A DNA stretch of 64,000 bases from PALSA-693 sp963781155 (GCA_963781155.1 CAWAEC010000009.1:165097-229096), one strand, 5' to 3'. Positions 44,098-53,496 are shown, counted from the stretch's first letter. Translations and numbers: made by a program. Notes: generated by a model not told the origin, from the sequence alone.

Positions 44098-44757
44098 ATG
44101 GTGTTCGAACTGATCGTCCCGGCTCTGGCCACGGCGGTGCGGCCGAGCAGTCTCGCCGCTGTCTCCACCCTTCTGACAAGCTCCTCTCCGCGCCGACTCA
44201 TGGGTGCCTACCTTCTCGCCGGCATCGCCTTCACGGTCGGCTTCGGCCTGCTCGTCATCTGGGTGTTTCAGGGGATCGCCATCGACGCCGGAAGCAGGCA
44301 CACCACTAGGGTCGGGGAAATTGCCGGTGGCATCATCTTCCTCATCTTCGGCGTTCTGCTGTTCACCGGCCGCCTTGGCGGGTCGCCTGCCCGGAAGGCG
44401 CCCAGGCCGCCCAGCCCCTGGACCACGCTCTTCAATCAACGAGTCACGGTCGGAACGGCCGCCCTGGCTGGACCCGCGACGCACATTCCCGGAATCTTCT
44501 ACCTGGTCGCGCTCAACCTGATCGTCACTGAGCAACCGCGGCTGCAACGCAATGTCGTCAGCCTGCTCCTCTACAACACCGTGTGGTTTTCCGTGCCCAT
44601 CGCGGCGCTGGCCATCTGCATCATCGATCCCGCCGCCGGTGCCAAGGTCGTCAAGACCGCCGATCGATGGGCTCATCAGCACGCTCGAGCAATCCTGGCA
44701 ACCATCTCGCTTGCCGTGGGGACCGTATTGCTAGTCCGCGGCTTGTGGCTCGTTTAG
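44098..44757 (+). CDS. GAP-family (SfLAP) membrane protein
   Basis: This 219-residue protein has about six membrane helices and the GAP/sulfolipid-addressing family layout. An N-terminal LIVPALATAVRPSSLAAVST is followed by LMGAYLLAGIAFTVGFGLLV, then EIAGGIIFLIFGVLLFTGRL, and in the second half THIPGIFYLVALNLIV and VVSLLLYNTVWFSVPIAALA. Mycobacterial relatives help export glycolipids to the cell surface. ATG 44098 gives the normal length; only a weak AGGACGG precedes it. It is directly followed by a broken PPOX-type gene. Confidence 0.82.
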   Translation: MVFELIVPALATAVRPSSLAAVSTLLTSSSPRRLMGAYLLAGIAFTVGFGLLVIWVFQGIAIDAGSRHTTRVGEIAGGIIFLIFGVLLFTGRLGGSPARKAPRPPSPWTTLFNQRVTVGTAALAGPATHIPGIFYLVALNLIVTEQPRLQRNVVSLLLYNTVWFSVPIAALAICIIDPAAGAKVVKTADRWAHQHARAILATISLAVGTVLLVRGLWLV

Positions 44758-44784
44758 ACGGTGTCCGAGAATCGGCGACGCATG

Positions 44785-45160
44785 GGGGGTCAACGCCACC
44801 GCGCCCGGAGATCGTCTCGCCCGAAGAGTGCTTTGCCTTGCTGGGGCGGGCCTCGGTTGGGCGGCGGGTCGGGTTGAGTATTCAGGCCTTGCCGGTGGTG
44901 CTGCCGGCGAACTTCGTGACCCTGGGGCGGCCGGCGGTGTACCGACGGTGCCGGCACCAAGCTCGACGCGGGGCTGTCACATGCGATCGTGGCGTTTGAG
45001 GCCAACGGCTACGAGCGCGACGGTTCGAGCGGCTGGAGCGTCATGGTGCAAGGCCAAGCCGATCTGCTCACCGACCAGGGGCGGTTGGCCGGAGTCGAGG
45101 CGAAGGTTGCGGTCGTGGGCCCTGGCGGGTGGGCGAATCGCTTGATGGCCATCGCAGGCC
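44785..45160 (+). pseudogene. pyridoxamine 5'-phosphate oxidase-family protein, broken
   Basis: The first frame gives EIVSPEECFALLGRASVGRR, then LSIQALPVVLPANFVTLGRP and AVYRR. In another frame the family pattern continues with GTKLDAGLSHAIVAFEANGY and then SSGWSVMVQGQADLLTD. The junction CGACGGTGCCGGCACC (about 44968-44983) would be repaired by one A and one G. The C-terminus fades near 45160, and no clear start codon is present. These split-barrel proteins bind FMN or F420. Decayed or mis-assembled. Confidence 0.6.
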
Positions 45161-45770
45161 CGGAGCCTCCCCCCTTCGTTTGTACGCCCGCACCCTTCGG
45201 GTACAGAGCATCAGCCCATCGATGCGGGCAGCGGGACACCACTGGGACACACTCCAAGGGCGTCAGGAACGTGATGGTCGGGACCGGTCGTATGCGCCCC
45301 TTTACTTTGGTAGGTAAGGCGAACCGCCTGGGACAACTTTCCGAGTCAAGCCGCCGCCAGGGCCTCGCCCGCCGGCGTGACCCTTGAGCACCCGTTAGCG
45401 AAACGGGAGCGATGACGCTGCGCCGCTACCGTGAAGGGCTTGGCGGGTAGCGGCAATTCGGCGTGGGATCCGTCACGTCGGCGGCTGTCCGTCAGGGCGA
45501 GGCCGCTGTCCGGCAGCGCCCTTTGGCCGAGACGGGTCAACTGGTCCGTGCGCTGAGTGGTTATCGGAAAGTCTTGGAAGCGACCGGCACACGGGCGCGA
45601 ACGGGGCATCACTCACGTTGTCAGCTTCTAGGAACTCTCAACTGCGGCTAAAGCCGTAGGGCGCCGCTGCCGGCCGCGCCCTACGATCGTTGCACGGTTC
45701 GGTCGGAAAAGCTGACCAGGCGGTCCGGCTCGGCGGGATCGTCCGCTGCCGCGACGTTGCCCTCGCTTAG
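45161..45770. other. gene-poor stretch before the IS
   Basis: About 610 bp with only low-quality frames. A hairpin lies at 45656-45684. The pentamer CTTAG occurs twice in a row at 45766-45775, the second being the IS target copy. Confidence 0.4.
45656..45684. terminator. hairpin with 9-bp perfect stem
   Basis: GTAGGGCGC (45656-45664) and GCGCCCTAC (45676-45684) pair around an 11-base loop. No T-run follows on either strand. It may end transcription from the left, but could equally be a remnant of a mobile element. Confidence 0.35.
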
Positions 45771-45775
45771 CTTAG

Positions 45776-47420
45776 CCCGGATCCACCGATGAGCTCCGGG
45801 TGGAACCGGTCTCTGGGTGTTTGGTGGATGGGGGCACGTTGATGAGTTCGGTGGGGGCCTGAGTCAGGACGCGGGGTTCGTTTGGGGGCGTGTTGGGCCT
45901 AGCAGTTCTGGGTGGTGGGGTTGTCGTCGACGCGGCCGCCACGGGCGTCGGTCCGGCTGGCCGTTTAGGTGACTAGCTCGACGGCACGGAGGCGGTCGAG
46001 GATGGTGTAGAAGTGTTCTTGCCAGGGCCAGTGGGCGGGCAGGTGAAGGCTCTGCTTGCGGGCCGAGGTGGTGATCCTCCCGGGCAGGGCAAGCAGCCGG
46101 GTCCGTAGGGTCTTGGTGGTCATCGTTGTCGGCTGTTGGCCCGAGCCGATGTGCACGGTCCAGCGGCCGAGGTTGTGAGCGATGACGTTGAAGATCATCC
46201 AAGCAGCGTTGGCGGCGAAGCGGCCAGAGGGGAGGTGGTTGAGCCCGACCCCGTATTTGAGGTCTTTGATGGTGTCCTCGCATACGGCGTGACGGCGGTG
46301 GTCGGCTTCGAGGGTCAAGGTGTCGCCCTGGCGGTTGGTGATGAAGGCGTGGTAGTCGTAGGTGACCAGCAAGGCCAGCTGGGTGCCCGGTGTCGGCTTG
46401 GTTCGCCGCACAATCAGGCGGACCTCCCGGTGGTGGCGAGAGAAGGGCCGGTAGGCGATCTCGGCCACGTCGGCGCCGTCGGGCATCCAGTAGGGGATCG
46501 GTGTCCAAGCTTCTTCGGGGATGGCGGCGATCTTTTGCAGCAGGGACTTGGAAAGCTTGACCGTGATCGAGTAGGCCACGCCCGCCTTCTCGCACGCCTG
46601 GGTGACCTTGCGGTTGTAGAACCCTGAGTCGGCCCGCATCACCATCACCCCGGTCGCACCGGCGGCGCGGATGCGACGGAACACCTTGGTGATGAAGCTG
46701 GCCGCCCCCCGGGCGGTGTGCACATTGCCGCCCCGCAACCGCGTTCCTACCACCTGGTCCAACCCGGCCACAGTGGCCACCAGCGGGTGATAGCCGCGCA
46801 CCTTGGTGTAGCCGAACTTGGCCCCTTGCTTATGCAACCCATAGGTCTCACAGATGGTCGAGTCGACATCCACGGTCACCGGGCCATCGCCGGGACCGGC
46901 CCCCGCCGCCCACGCCCGGGCCAGCAGCTCGTCCTGCACCCGCTCCAGCTGGCTGATATGACCCCAGGTGAAGCTACGAAGGAACGTCCCCAACGTCGAA
47001 GGCGCCCGCACCGGGTGGCCCAGCACTTCTGCGGTGGAAGCGACCCGCATCCGATCAGCGTCATCGATGCAATCCCCACCCGCCAACGCCGAGTGGACCA
47101 AGGTCATCGCCTTGAGCCCCACATTGGCCCGGCCGGCAGCGTCGCCCAGATCGACATACTCGTCGAAGAGCTGCTTCACGCCCAGGTGCTGGGCCAAGGT
47201 GGCCGGCAGCACCAGCCCGGCGTTGGCCACCGCATGGTCATCGTCGAAGGTCACCGCCAGGTGGTCCAGACTGTGACAAGATGAGCGCATCGAAAAAGTG
47301 CCCTCCGGTCAGGGACTAATCGAGGTGTGGTAGCCAGATTTTCCCTTACCGGAGCGGCCTTTTCGTGGATGCTCAGCCCCCTCTCACGCCTTCAACCCCC
47401 GCTTGGGCGGTGGATCCAGG
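45776..47420 (-). mobile_element. complete IS1380-family insertion sequence
   Basis: Terminal repeats are CCCGGATCCACCGAT (45776-45790) and, in reverse complement, CCTGGATCCACCGCC (47406-47420), with 12 of 15 matching. The element is flanked by CTTAG at 45771-45775 and 47421-47425. It encodes one transposase on the minus strand. It is a different but related element from the copy at 2.7 kb, with similar ends and the same target pentamer. The right-hand target copy contains the stop codon of the secreted protein gene. Confidence 0.9.
45965..47290 (-). CDS. IS1380-family transposase
   Basis: This full-length transposase of 441 residues begins at ATG 47290 (MRSSCHSLDHLAVTFDDD). Its catalytic blocks are VDVDSTICETYG, VMRADSGFYNRKV and DTIKDLKYGVGLNHLPSGRF, as in the 2.9-kb copy, with which it shares many segments word for word (GVGLNHLPSGRFAANAAW). 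It lacks the insert before the C-terminal part found in the other copy. The frame is unbroken, so activity is plausible. Confidence 0.92.
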   Translation of the reverse strand: MRSSCHSLDHLAVTFDDDHAVANAGLVLPATLAQHLGVKQLFDEYVDLGDAAGRANVGLKAMTLVHSALAGGDCIDDADRMRVASTAEVLGHPVRAPSTLGTFLRSFTWGHISQLERVQDELLARAWAAGAGPGDGPVTVDVDSTICETYGLHKQGAKFGYTKVRGYHPLVATVAGLDQVVGTRLRGGNVHTARGAASFITKVFRRIRAAGATGVMVMRADSGFYNRKVTQACEKAGVAYSITVKLSKSLLQKIAAIPEEAWTPIPYWMPDGADVAEIAYRPFSRHHREVRLIVRRTKPTPGTQLALLVTYDYHAFITNRQGDTLTLEADHRRHAVCEDTIKDLKYGVGLNHLPSGRFAANAAWMIFNVIAHNLGRWTVHIGSGQQPTTMTTKTLRTRLLALPGRITTSARKQSLHLPAHWPWQEHFYTILDRLRAVELVT

Positions 47421-47421
47421 C

Positions 47422-49101
47422 TTAGAGCTGGCGGCTCGGGAACGTGTTCGCCGCGTTCCACTGCCAATGGAACTTCTTGTACTGCTGGACGAGCGCCTTG
47501 AGGCAGTTCCCGGTCACGAAGGACTGGATGGTGCAGTTCTGGCCGTTGGGCGCGGTCAGGCCCATGCCGTTGAACTGGGTCACTTGCGCCGATGGCGGGT
47601 CCTGATTAAAGGGCAGGCTGGGGGTGGTGGATTGCGGGCACGGCGCCCCCTGGGTGACCGTGTTCGCGGACAGGGCGTTGGGCCAGGTGCTGTTCTGACC
47701 CTTCTCGCGGAGCAGAAGCATGTTCAGGGGAATGGCTCTGGTCTTGACCCCTCCGTGCAGGATGTTCCAGCCGTTCGCCTTCGCGATCGCCGCGATTCGT
47801 ACGACCTGCACCAGGTTGGCGCTGTCCGGATAGATCACGAAGGTCGCGCTGCCGTCGCTGTTCTTGGCGATCTCCTGATTGCCCAACTCGGAGTTTCGCA
47901 GTGCCTGCAGGGGATTGGGATTGCCGTACGAGTAGATCTGGCGATTGACGCCGTACTGGATGAGGCTGTAGTACTGCACGTTGTCGCTGTTGGTGCGAAG
48001 TGTGCTGTCCGTGGCGCCCGTGTAGTTCGGAAACGACGGCACCTGCGGCACATGAATCAGCGACACCCGGTTGTTGGGCAGGTTCGCGACGACATACCCG
48101 CCGCAGGCGTCGGGCGGGTTCCCCGCCGCCGGCAGCTGGCTGACATCGGCATACGGCGAGTTGGCCGCCGGGTTGCGATAGAACTGCACGTACTGGGGCA
48201 CGTAGGCCGGAGGCGCCTCGGCCGGCGCGGATCCGACGAAGAAGCCGTGATTGAGGAAGAACTGCGGGACGTTCTTGATCCGGGCCACCGGCCGTGGCAG
48301 CGGGGCCGCCGTAATGACCGGCTTTCCGGTCGCCGGGTTGTACCAGGAATGTTTCGGGAAAAGGCTCTGAGCGCCACAGTTACCAGCCGGCATGTGGGTC
48401 AGAGCGCCCGTGGTGGGGTCCGTCAGGAAAGCGTGGATGGTCGGATACGGCGTGTCCGTCGGGCCGCCGAACCCGAAGCGGTCATAACTGGCGAACGCGC
48501 CGCCATTGAACGCAAAGGACCAGTAGCTGCGCATGGTGGCCGCCCAGGCCTTGGTGCTACCGATGGCCGGCAGCGTGCCCACGTTGCCCGTACCGAACTG
48601 GGCCTTCATGGTCGAGATCACGCTGGCCGGCGTGCTAGCGGGCATCAGGTACAGATGGTAGGAGCGGGCCGGTGCCAGGACGGGCACGCCGCTCTGGAAT
48701 GGGTTGAGACTTCCGGGATCGGGCTGAATGGTCGTACGGTTGAATGTGAACAGCGGGACGCCCTTGAGGTTGTAGAGGTTCCAGGACATCCACTGTGAGT
48801 ATGGGAATTGGGCGGAAATCACGTACGCCCACCTGGCGGTGGTCTGGTTGAGGTTCTCCCAGACGTTGTCGTAGCCGGCATGGAAGCTCGGCTGCACCGG
48901 ATAAAAGGATGCGTCTGCCGTATAAACCAAGGTGGGACAGTCATTGCCAGTCACGGCGGGAGGCGACGGGGCGGTGCGACCAGGGACCTGCGCTCCTGCG
49001 CTGGGGCCCGCCAATGGCAACACCATAATGAGCAGGGCAGTGACGGCCGTTGCACCCGCTAACACACCGGGGTGGCGTCTCGTGCGACCATTGCTAGGCA
49101 C
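47422..49101 (-). CDS. large secreted protein of unknown function
   Basis: This 559-residue exported protein has a basic start, a hydrophobic segment (LAGATAVTALLIMVLPLAG) and a probable cleavage after PSAGA. The mature protein is rich in N, Q, Y, P and aromatic residues. Segments such as YSQWMSWNLYNLKGVPLFTF, GFVGSAPAEAPPAYVPQY-like stretches, YYSLIQYGVNRQIYSYGNPN and FVIYPDSANLVQVVRIAAIA suggest a folded extracellular domain that may relate to DUF1214/DUF1254-type proteins, but I cannot confirm this. GTG 49101 follows AAAGGAGG. Its TAA stop lies in the IS target CTTAG, so the gene is complete. Four cysteines could pair outside the cell. Confidence 0.75.
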   Translation of the reverse strand: MPSNGRTRRHPGVLAGATAVTALLIMVLPLAGPSAGAQVPGRTAPSPPAVTGNDCPTLVYTADASFYPVQPSFHAGYDNVWENLNQTTARWAYVISAQFPYSQWMSWNLYNLKGVPLFTFNRTTIQPDPGSLNPFQSGVPVLAPARSYHLYLMPASTPASVISTMKAQFGTGNVGTLPAIGSTKAWAATMRSYWSFAFNGGAFASYDRFGFGGPTDTPYPTIHAFLTDPTTGALTHMPAGNCGAQSLFPKHSWYNPATGKPVITAAPLPRPVARIKNVPQFFLNHGFFVGSAPAEAPPAYVPQYVQFYRNPAANSPYADVSQLPAAGNPPDACGGYVVANLPNNRVSLIHVPQVPSFPNYTGATDSTLRTNSDNVQYYSLIQYGVNRQIYSYGNPNPLQALRNSELGNQEIAKNSDGSATFVIYPDSANLVQVVRIAAIAKANGWNILHGGVKTRAIPLNMLLLREKGQNSTWPNALSANTVTQGAPCPQSTTPSLPFNQDPPSAQVTQFNGMGLTAPNGQNCTIQSFVTGNCLKALVQQYKKFHWQWNAANTFPSRQL

Positions 49102-49120
49102 CTGACTAGCACCTCCTTTT

Positions 49121-49136
49121 GAGCCCGATCGGGCTC
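49121..49136. promoter_or_regulatory. 16-bp perfect palindrome before the secreted-protein gene
   Basis: GAGCCCGATCGGGCTC is self-complementary and abuts the Shine-Dalgarno AAAGGAGG (49111-49118 region) of the secreted-protein gene. As RNA it could form a hairpin just upstream of the ribosome binding site; as DNA it could be an operator. Confidence 0.45.
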
Positions 49137-50198
49137 AGTGGCTGCAATGGCAGTATGAAACCGCCAAGTGGCGAATGCAATCACCCGAACCGGACGACTC
49201 GATCTAAAACATCGATGTTCACCTTGAGAAACGGCTTCGGTCCCTGATCGCGACGGGACCGGTCGGCCCGCCGGCGAACCACCTGATCCAGATCATGGCA
49301 GGCCGATTATGGAGCTATGACTTCGGCCAGAACAGCCGTCGTTCACAAACAGCCGTGTTTGCCTAAAGTCGTTATTTACTATTTGTTTACCGGTAGTTTG
49401 TCTACTACCAGAGGGAGTGGATGCATAAGCTCGTCTGTCACAGTGACACTGGGTGATCCTGCTGCCTTCGCTCCCCTCACGCCTCGGATACCACACTAAT
49501 CCGACATCTGGCCGCACCCACTCCCGTCACAGATGAGACACAACAGAAGTCCGAACACCACGCCTGCCACGTGGGCGCCTCACCCGCTCAAGGTGAACGC
49601 ATCGCAACATTCGAGACGGCTCGGAGTTTCGCCAACTGATCCTGCAGTCTGCGACGCTGCTGTTCGTCCCCGCTAATACTCGTGTCGAGCTCGCAATCGG
49701 CATGTCGGTTGGTCATCCGTCGCTGTCGCCGACGGCCGGTTATGCTGAGTCGGCAAGGAATATTTCCCGGCGCTCGTCCCACGTTTGGCTTTTTCGTTTC
49801 ACGGTCACCGTCGGCGGACCGTCCGACAGGGCGCAACTATCCACTTTTTTGGCTTAGCGCCACACACCGCGGATCCTGCTATGTGCTCGGCACGAAGCGC
49901 TAGCCGCTGGAGGTGCTTGCAGCATCCACCCGTCCCGTGAACGCGGCCCCTCGAGGCGTTTTTTGTTGATTCTCCCGTGGCTGCGATCGTGCCGATGGTG
50001 ACGTCGGCGATGGCGGGTGTCGGAGTCCAGCCTGACCGGGTCAGCGCCGACCTCGCCACGACCATATAGCCGTTTGGGCCGATTCCCCTCAGCTGTCTGC
50101 TCCTACCGAACCGCCGACTTCACAGTCACGGTGACCAACAACGCCCCAAACCGCGCCCATGGGGGTGTCGCTAACGGCTTCGCTAGCATTCGGACCCG
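49137..50198. other. about 1 kb without a confident gene
   Basis: A more AT-rich patch at 49340-49410 (TTATTTACTATTTGTTTACC) may hold promoters. A weak minus-strand frame of about 42 residues (49588-49716, MTNRHADCELDTSISGDEQQ) has a helical end but poor signals. I see nothing else. Confidence 0.4.
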
Positions 50199-50546
50199 AT
50201 GAGCGCAACATCGATGACCGGCGGGAGTACACGGAGCCGTTCGCCGGCGAAGGACATGATTTGGGTGGCGGGTGGCGAGTTCCAGATGGGATCGGAACGC
50301 TTCTACCCCGAAGAGAGCCCGGTTCGTTGCATCTATGTGGATGGGTTCTGGATCGACGAGCACCCGGTGACAGTGGCGGAGTTCCGTCGTTTCGTGAAGG
50401 CGACGGGGTATGTCACGGTAACCGAGCGCCCACCGAACCCGACGAATACCCTGACGCCGACCCGGGGCTGCTCCATCCCGGTTCCTTGGTCTTTCATACG
50501 GCGGCGAGGCCTGTCGATCAGCGAGTCGAACCACTCCACCGGATAG
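50199..50546 (+). pseudogene. formylglycine-generating (SUMF1-like) enzyme, N-terminal remnant
   Basis: The start of an FGE-sulfatase domain is clear: MIWVAGGEFQMGSERFYPEE, then VDGFWIDEHPVTVAEFRRFV and KATGYVTVTERPP. After this the frame shifts. The next frame reads DEYPDADPGLLHPGSLVFHT, as expected of the family, and then ends in unrelated sequence. The catalytic C-terminal part with the cysteines is absent. FGE oxidises a cysteine in sulfatases; a sulfatase is encoded at 62 kb. The gene is dead. Confidence 0.7.
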
Positions 50547-50892
50547 CGAGGGATCGTGCTGTCCTGACGCGCCGGCACATCCCCCCGCTGTCGACAGGCG
50601 ATCCCATGCGGCCCAGTATCTCACCCCAGGGCGTCGCCTCGAGCAACTACTACACTTCGTTCGAGCGCTCCCGCAGCAGATCGGCTCGTCTTTGCGGCTG
50701 GGGACACGCTCGGAGTGGAGGCCAAGTACTCGATAGATCAGTGTGCAGTGGTGGTGGGGCTTGTTCCTGCCGGCCCAGAGCCCGCAGATCAGGCCGCTTT
50801 AGAGCTGTCTGGCAATCCTGCCGTTGACTCTGCTTGCACACGCTCATGGCTTGGCGGCGAACTCATCGAATACCGGAACAGCCCGTGGCGGG

Positions 50893-51300
50893 TCAGCGGG
50901 GGGCCCGCCAGTCCTCAAGTTGATGACGCGGCAACGTCTCTACGACCGACCGCGAGGCGCCACAGGTCAGACAACAGCTGGCACGCGCCTGTGCCACGCG
51001 CCGCGGGCGACAGGCCGATCGCTCCTTCGGAGAGGCGCACAACACGCCGAGACGCACGCTGAACCGAACGGGCGGCTCGATCTCCATCAGCTCGCCGTCG
51101 AGACCGACCGAGATCATCCCGCCCGAGCCGATCTCGAACGCATCGGTCTCCCAGGTCTGGAACCCCGCGTAGCGGTCAGGGTGTCCCTTCGCTAGCGCGC
51201 CCAGGACGCAGATGGCGGCCTGGTCGTCGGCACGGACGAGCGCGCCTGCCGCAGACGCGCATCGCCAATTCTTTTCGCACCATCGTTCCGAGTCGGACGC
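50893..51300 (-). pseudogene. diacylglycerol/lipid kinase, C-terminal remnant
   Basis: Within a minus-strand frame the segment ALAKGHPDRYAGFQTWETDA, followed by FEIGSGGMISVGLDGELMEI and then EPPVRFSVRLGVLCA, matches the end of the YegS/DAGK lipid-kinase family (the VGLDGE motif and closing strand). The N-terminal nucleotide-binding domain is missing, and both ends of the frame run into unrelated sequence. Remnant of a lipid kinase gene. Confidence 0.55.
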
Positions 51301-51442
51301 TGGCGAGATCCCCTTGTACGGGTGACGAACGGCCACCATCTCCGATCTACCCTTATGAATGCTTCGCTCGCCGTTAGTGCCCAACCACGCGAACCCAGTT
51401 GCCCAAGGAGAAGATGATGCCGTTCCAAGGAAAGGTACCATC

Positions 51443-51842
51443 ATGAACGGCGGCGACTCCGGTATCCGGAACCCGCTGGGCCCTGGCCCGGGAGGGGCCA
51501 ACGTAGCCATCGACTATGTCGCCGACGAGCAAGCCACCGGAGGAACTCCAGCGGCAAGTGTCGCCGTTGACCCTGCAAGCGGGCGTCGAAGTGGGGGCGT
51601 ACAACATTCTGGTGGTGGGAGTTGGTCCCCGGGTGGTGGCCGCACCTGTCGGCACCGGCGGTGCGGAACCGGAGATGATGAAGCACCTCTACGCCAGCAT
51701 TCCGGTCCGCCGCATGGCCCAGCCCGAGGAGACTGGGGGCCGTGGAGACCTTCCTGGCCGGGCATCGGGCCAACTTCCTGGCGGCTGCCACGGCCTTTGT
51801 CGACCGCGACATCACACAACCGCAGCCCCGGCCTGTGGATGA
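51443..51842 (+). pseudogene. SDR (glucose 1-dehydrogenase-like) remnant with deletion and frameshifts
   Basis: The start MNGGDSGI and ANVAIDYVADEQAT belong to a short-chain dehydrogenase. After a jump of over 100 residues the end of such a protein follows in other frames: YNILVVGVGPRVVAAPVGTG, EMMKHLYASIPVRRMAQPEE, then AVETFLAGHRANFLAAATAF. The NNAG and YxxxK motifs are lost. Several indels are needed to align it. It is clearly decayed. Confidence 0.6.
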
Positions 51843-51868
51843 AGTCCATGGCGTCAAAGGAGGTCCCT

Positions 51869-52093
51869 GTGATCCCCGTTCCTGGTGTCGCTGACCAAAC
51901 CGGGGTCCGGCCCTTCGGTAGCGACCCGCCACCTCCGTGCTTGATGGCAAACTTCCAGGTCCACGAGCTTGATGACAACCTCCACATCGTCGACGCCAGC
52001 TTCACCCCGAGCATCGGGGCGATGAAGCCGGCCCTGACCGCCGTTGCCAACGCCATCCGCATCGGCGACCGCTTCTCCGAGCGGCTGGTATGA
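51869..52093 (+). pseudogene. GMC oxidoreductase, N-terminus fused to C-terminus by internal deletion
   Basis: A GTG at 51869 follows AAAGGAGG and gives MIPVPGVADQTGVRPFG, a plausible gene start. It is joined in frame to ANFQVHELDDNLHIVDASFT followed by PSIGAMKPALTAVANAIRIG, the conserved end of glucose-methanol-choline oxidoreductases (dNLxVVDxSxxPS.G..NPxLT). About 500 residues are missing. The TGA overlaps the ATG of the next gene (ATGA), which may still be translated by coupling. Confidence 0.7.
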
Positions 52094-53496
52094 GCGCCGA
52101 CGGAGGCGACCGGCACCGGGTGGTCATCGTCGGCGGCGGCTTCGGGGGCCTACCACCGACCCGGTTTCTCGGACGCCGACGAGTCGCCCGGAGAGGTGTC
52201 GAGGTCACGCTGATCGACCGGCGCAACCACCACCTGTTCCAACCTCTCCTCTACCAGGTCGCGACGGGGTTGATCCCACCTGGCCAGATCGCGCCTGCCT
52301 TACGCCACATTGTCCGCAAACAGAAGAACGTCCGCGTCGAACTCGGCGAAGTCACCGGGTTCGACCTGAACCAGCAAATCGTACACGCCAGCGTCTTCGG
52401 TCTCCAGCCTCTCGAGATCCCTTACGACAGCTTGATCGTGGCCGCCGGCGTTAACCAATCCTATTTCGGGCACGACGAGTATGCCTTGTTTGCTCCCGGC
52501 ATGAAAACGATCGACGACGCCCTGGAACTGCGACGACGCATCTTCGGTGCCTTCGAGATGGCGGAGATGACCCCCGACGCCACAGAGCGACAGCGCTGGC
52601 TGACGGTTGCCATCGTCGGGGCCGGTCCCACCGGGGTGGAGCTGGCCGGCCAGGTCCGGGAGTTGGCGGTGCGCAGCCTGCGAGGGGAGTTCCGCTCCTT
52701 CGACGCCGCCTCGGTGCGCGTGGTCCTTCTCGACGGCGGCAAAGAGCCCCTGCCCACCTTCGGCGATCAACTGTCCGCGAAGGCGGCCAAAGAGCTCGAG
52801 CGTCTCGGCGTGGAGCTGCGAATGGGCGCCCGGGTCGTCCGGGTTGACGCCACCGGCGTCGATCTCACCGACGCAGCCGGTGCCACCAGCCGGCTGGACA
52901 CCTACACCACCGTGTGGGCAGCCGGAGTGGAAGCGTCGCCCCTGGCCACCGAGCTGGCCAAAGCCACGGGCGCCGACCTAGACCGAGCCGGCCGCATCGC
53001 CGTGCTACCCGACCTGACCCTCCCCGGCCACCCCGAGGTGTTTGTGGTAGGCGACATGATGGGCCTGGACAACCTGCCCGGCGTGGCCGAGGTGGCCATG
53101 CAAGGCGGCCTGCACGCCGCCAACACCATCGTTCGGCGCCTTAAGGACAGGCCCGTACGGCCCTTCAAGTATCGGGACCTGGGCACCGCCGCCACCATTG
53201 GCCGGTTCCAGTCCGTGGTGAACTTCCACGGCTTGCGTCTCAGTGGCCTTCCTGGCTGGGTCGTATGGGCCTTCGTCCACCTCGCCTTCCTGACCGGTTT
53301 CGGCAACCGGCTCACGACCTTGCTCAAATGGACCCGCTCGTTCATAGGTCGGGGCCGCCCCGAGCGGGAGTTCAGCGTGATGCATACGGGCGGCGACCTC
53401 AGTCTCCCGGCCGAGGTGCGCGCCGCGGTCCAGCCCAACCCGTTCCCGGTCGCCGGCTTGAATGTGCCCCCGCCGACGGGGGGACCGGCGCCCTAG
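52090..53496 (+). CDS. NDH-2-type NAD(P)/FAD-dependent oxidoreductase
   Basis: This 468-residue pyridine nucleotide-disulphide oxidoreductase is of the type II NADH dehydrogenase kind. The first FAD motif, VVIVGGGFGGLPPTRFL, is at residue 11, followed by DRRNHHLFQPLLYQVATGL. The second nucleotide motif is VAIVGAGPTGVELAGQV, and the FAD-closing EVFVVGDMM comes later. The C-terminal part (GWVVWAFVHLAFLTGFGNRL) is the amphipathic membrane-attachment region. It should pass electrons from NADH to quinone. The PPTR following the first motif is unusual (AA is normal) and an adjacent RRRVARR insert may reflect local sequence change. Confidence 0.9.
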   Translation: MSADGGDRHRVVIVGGGFGGLPPTRFLGRRRVARRGVEVTLIDRRNHHLFQPLLYQVATGLIPPGQIAPALRHIVRKQKNVRVELGEVTGFDLNQQIVHASVFGLQPLEIPYDSLIVAAGVNQSYFGHDEYALFAPGMKTIDDALELRRRIFGAFEMAEMTPDATERQRWLTVAIVGAGPTGVELAGQVRELAVRSLRGEFRSFDAASVRVVLLDGGKEPLPTFGDQLSAKAAKELERLGVELRMGARVVRVDATGVDLTDAAGATSRLDTYTTVWAAGVEASPLATELAKATGADLDRAGRIAVLPDLTLPGHPEVFVVGDMMGLDNLPGVAEVAMQGGLHAANTIVRRLKDRPVRPFKYRDLGTAATIGRFQSVVNFHGLRLSGLPGWVVWAFVHLAFLTGFGNRLTTLLKWTRSFIGRGRPEREFSVMHTGGDLSLPAEVRAAVQPNPFPVAGLNVPPPTGGPAP

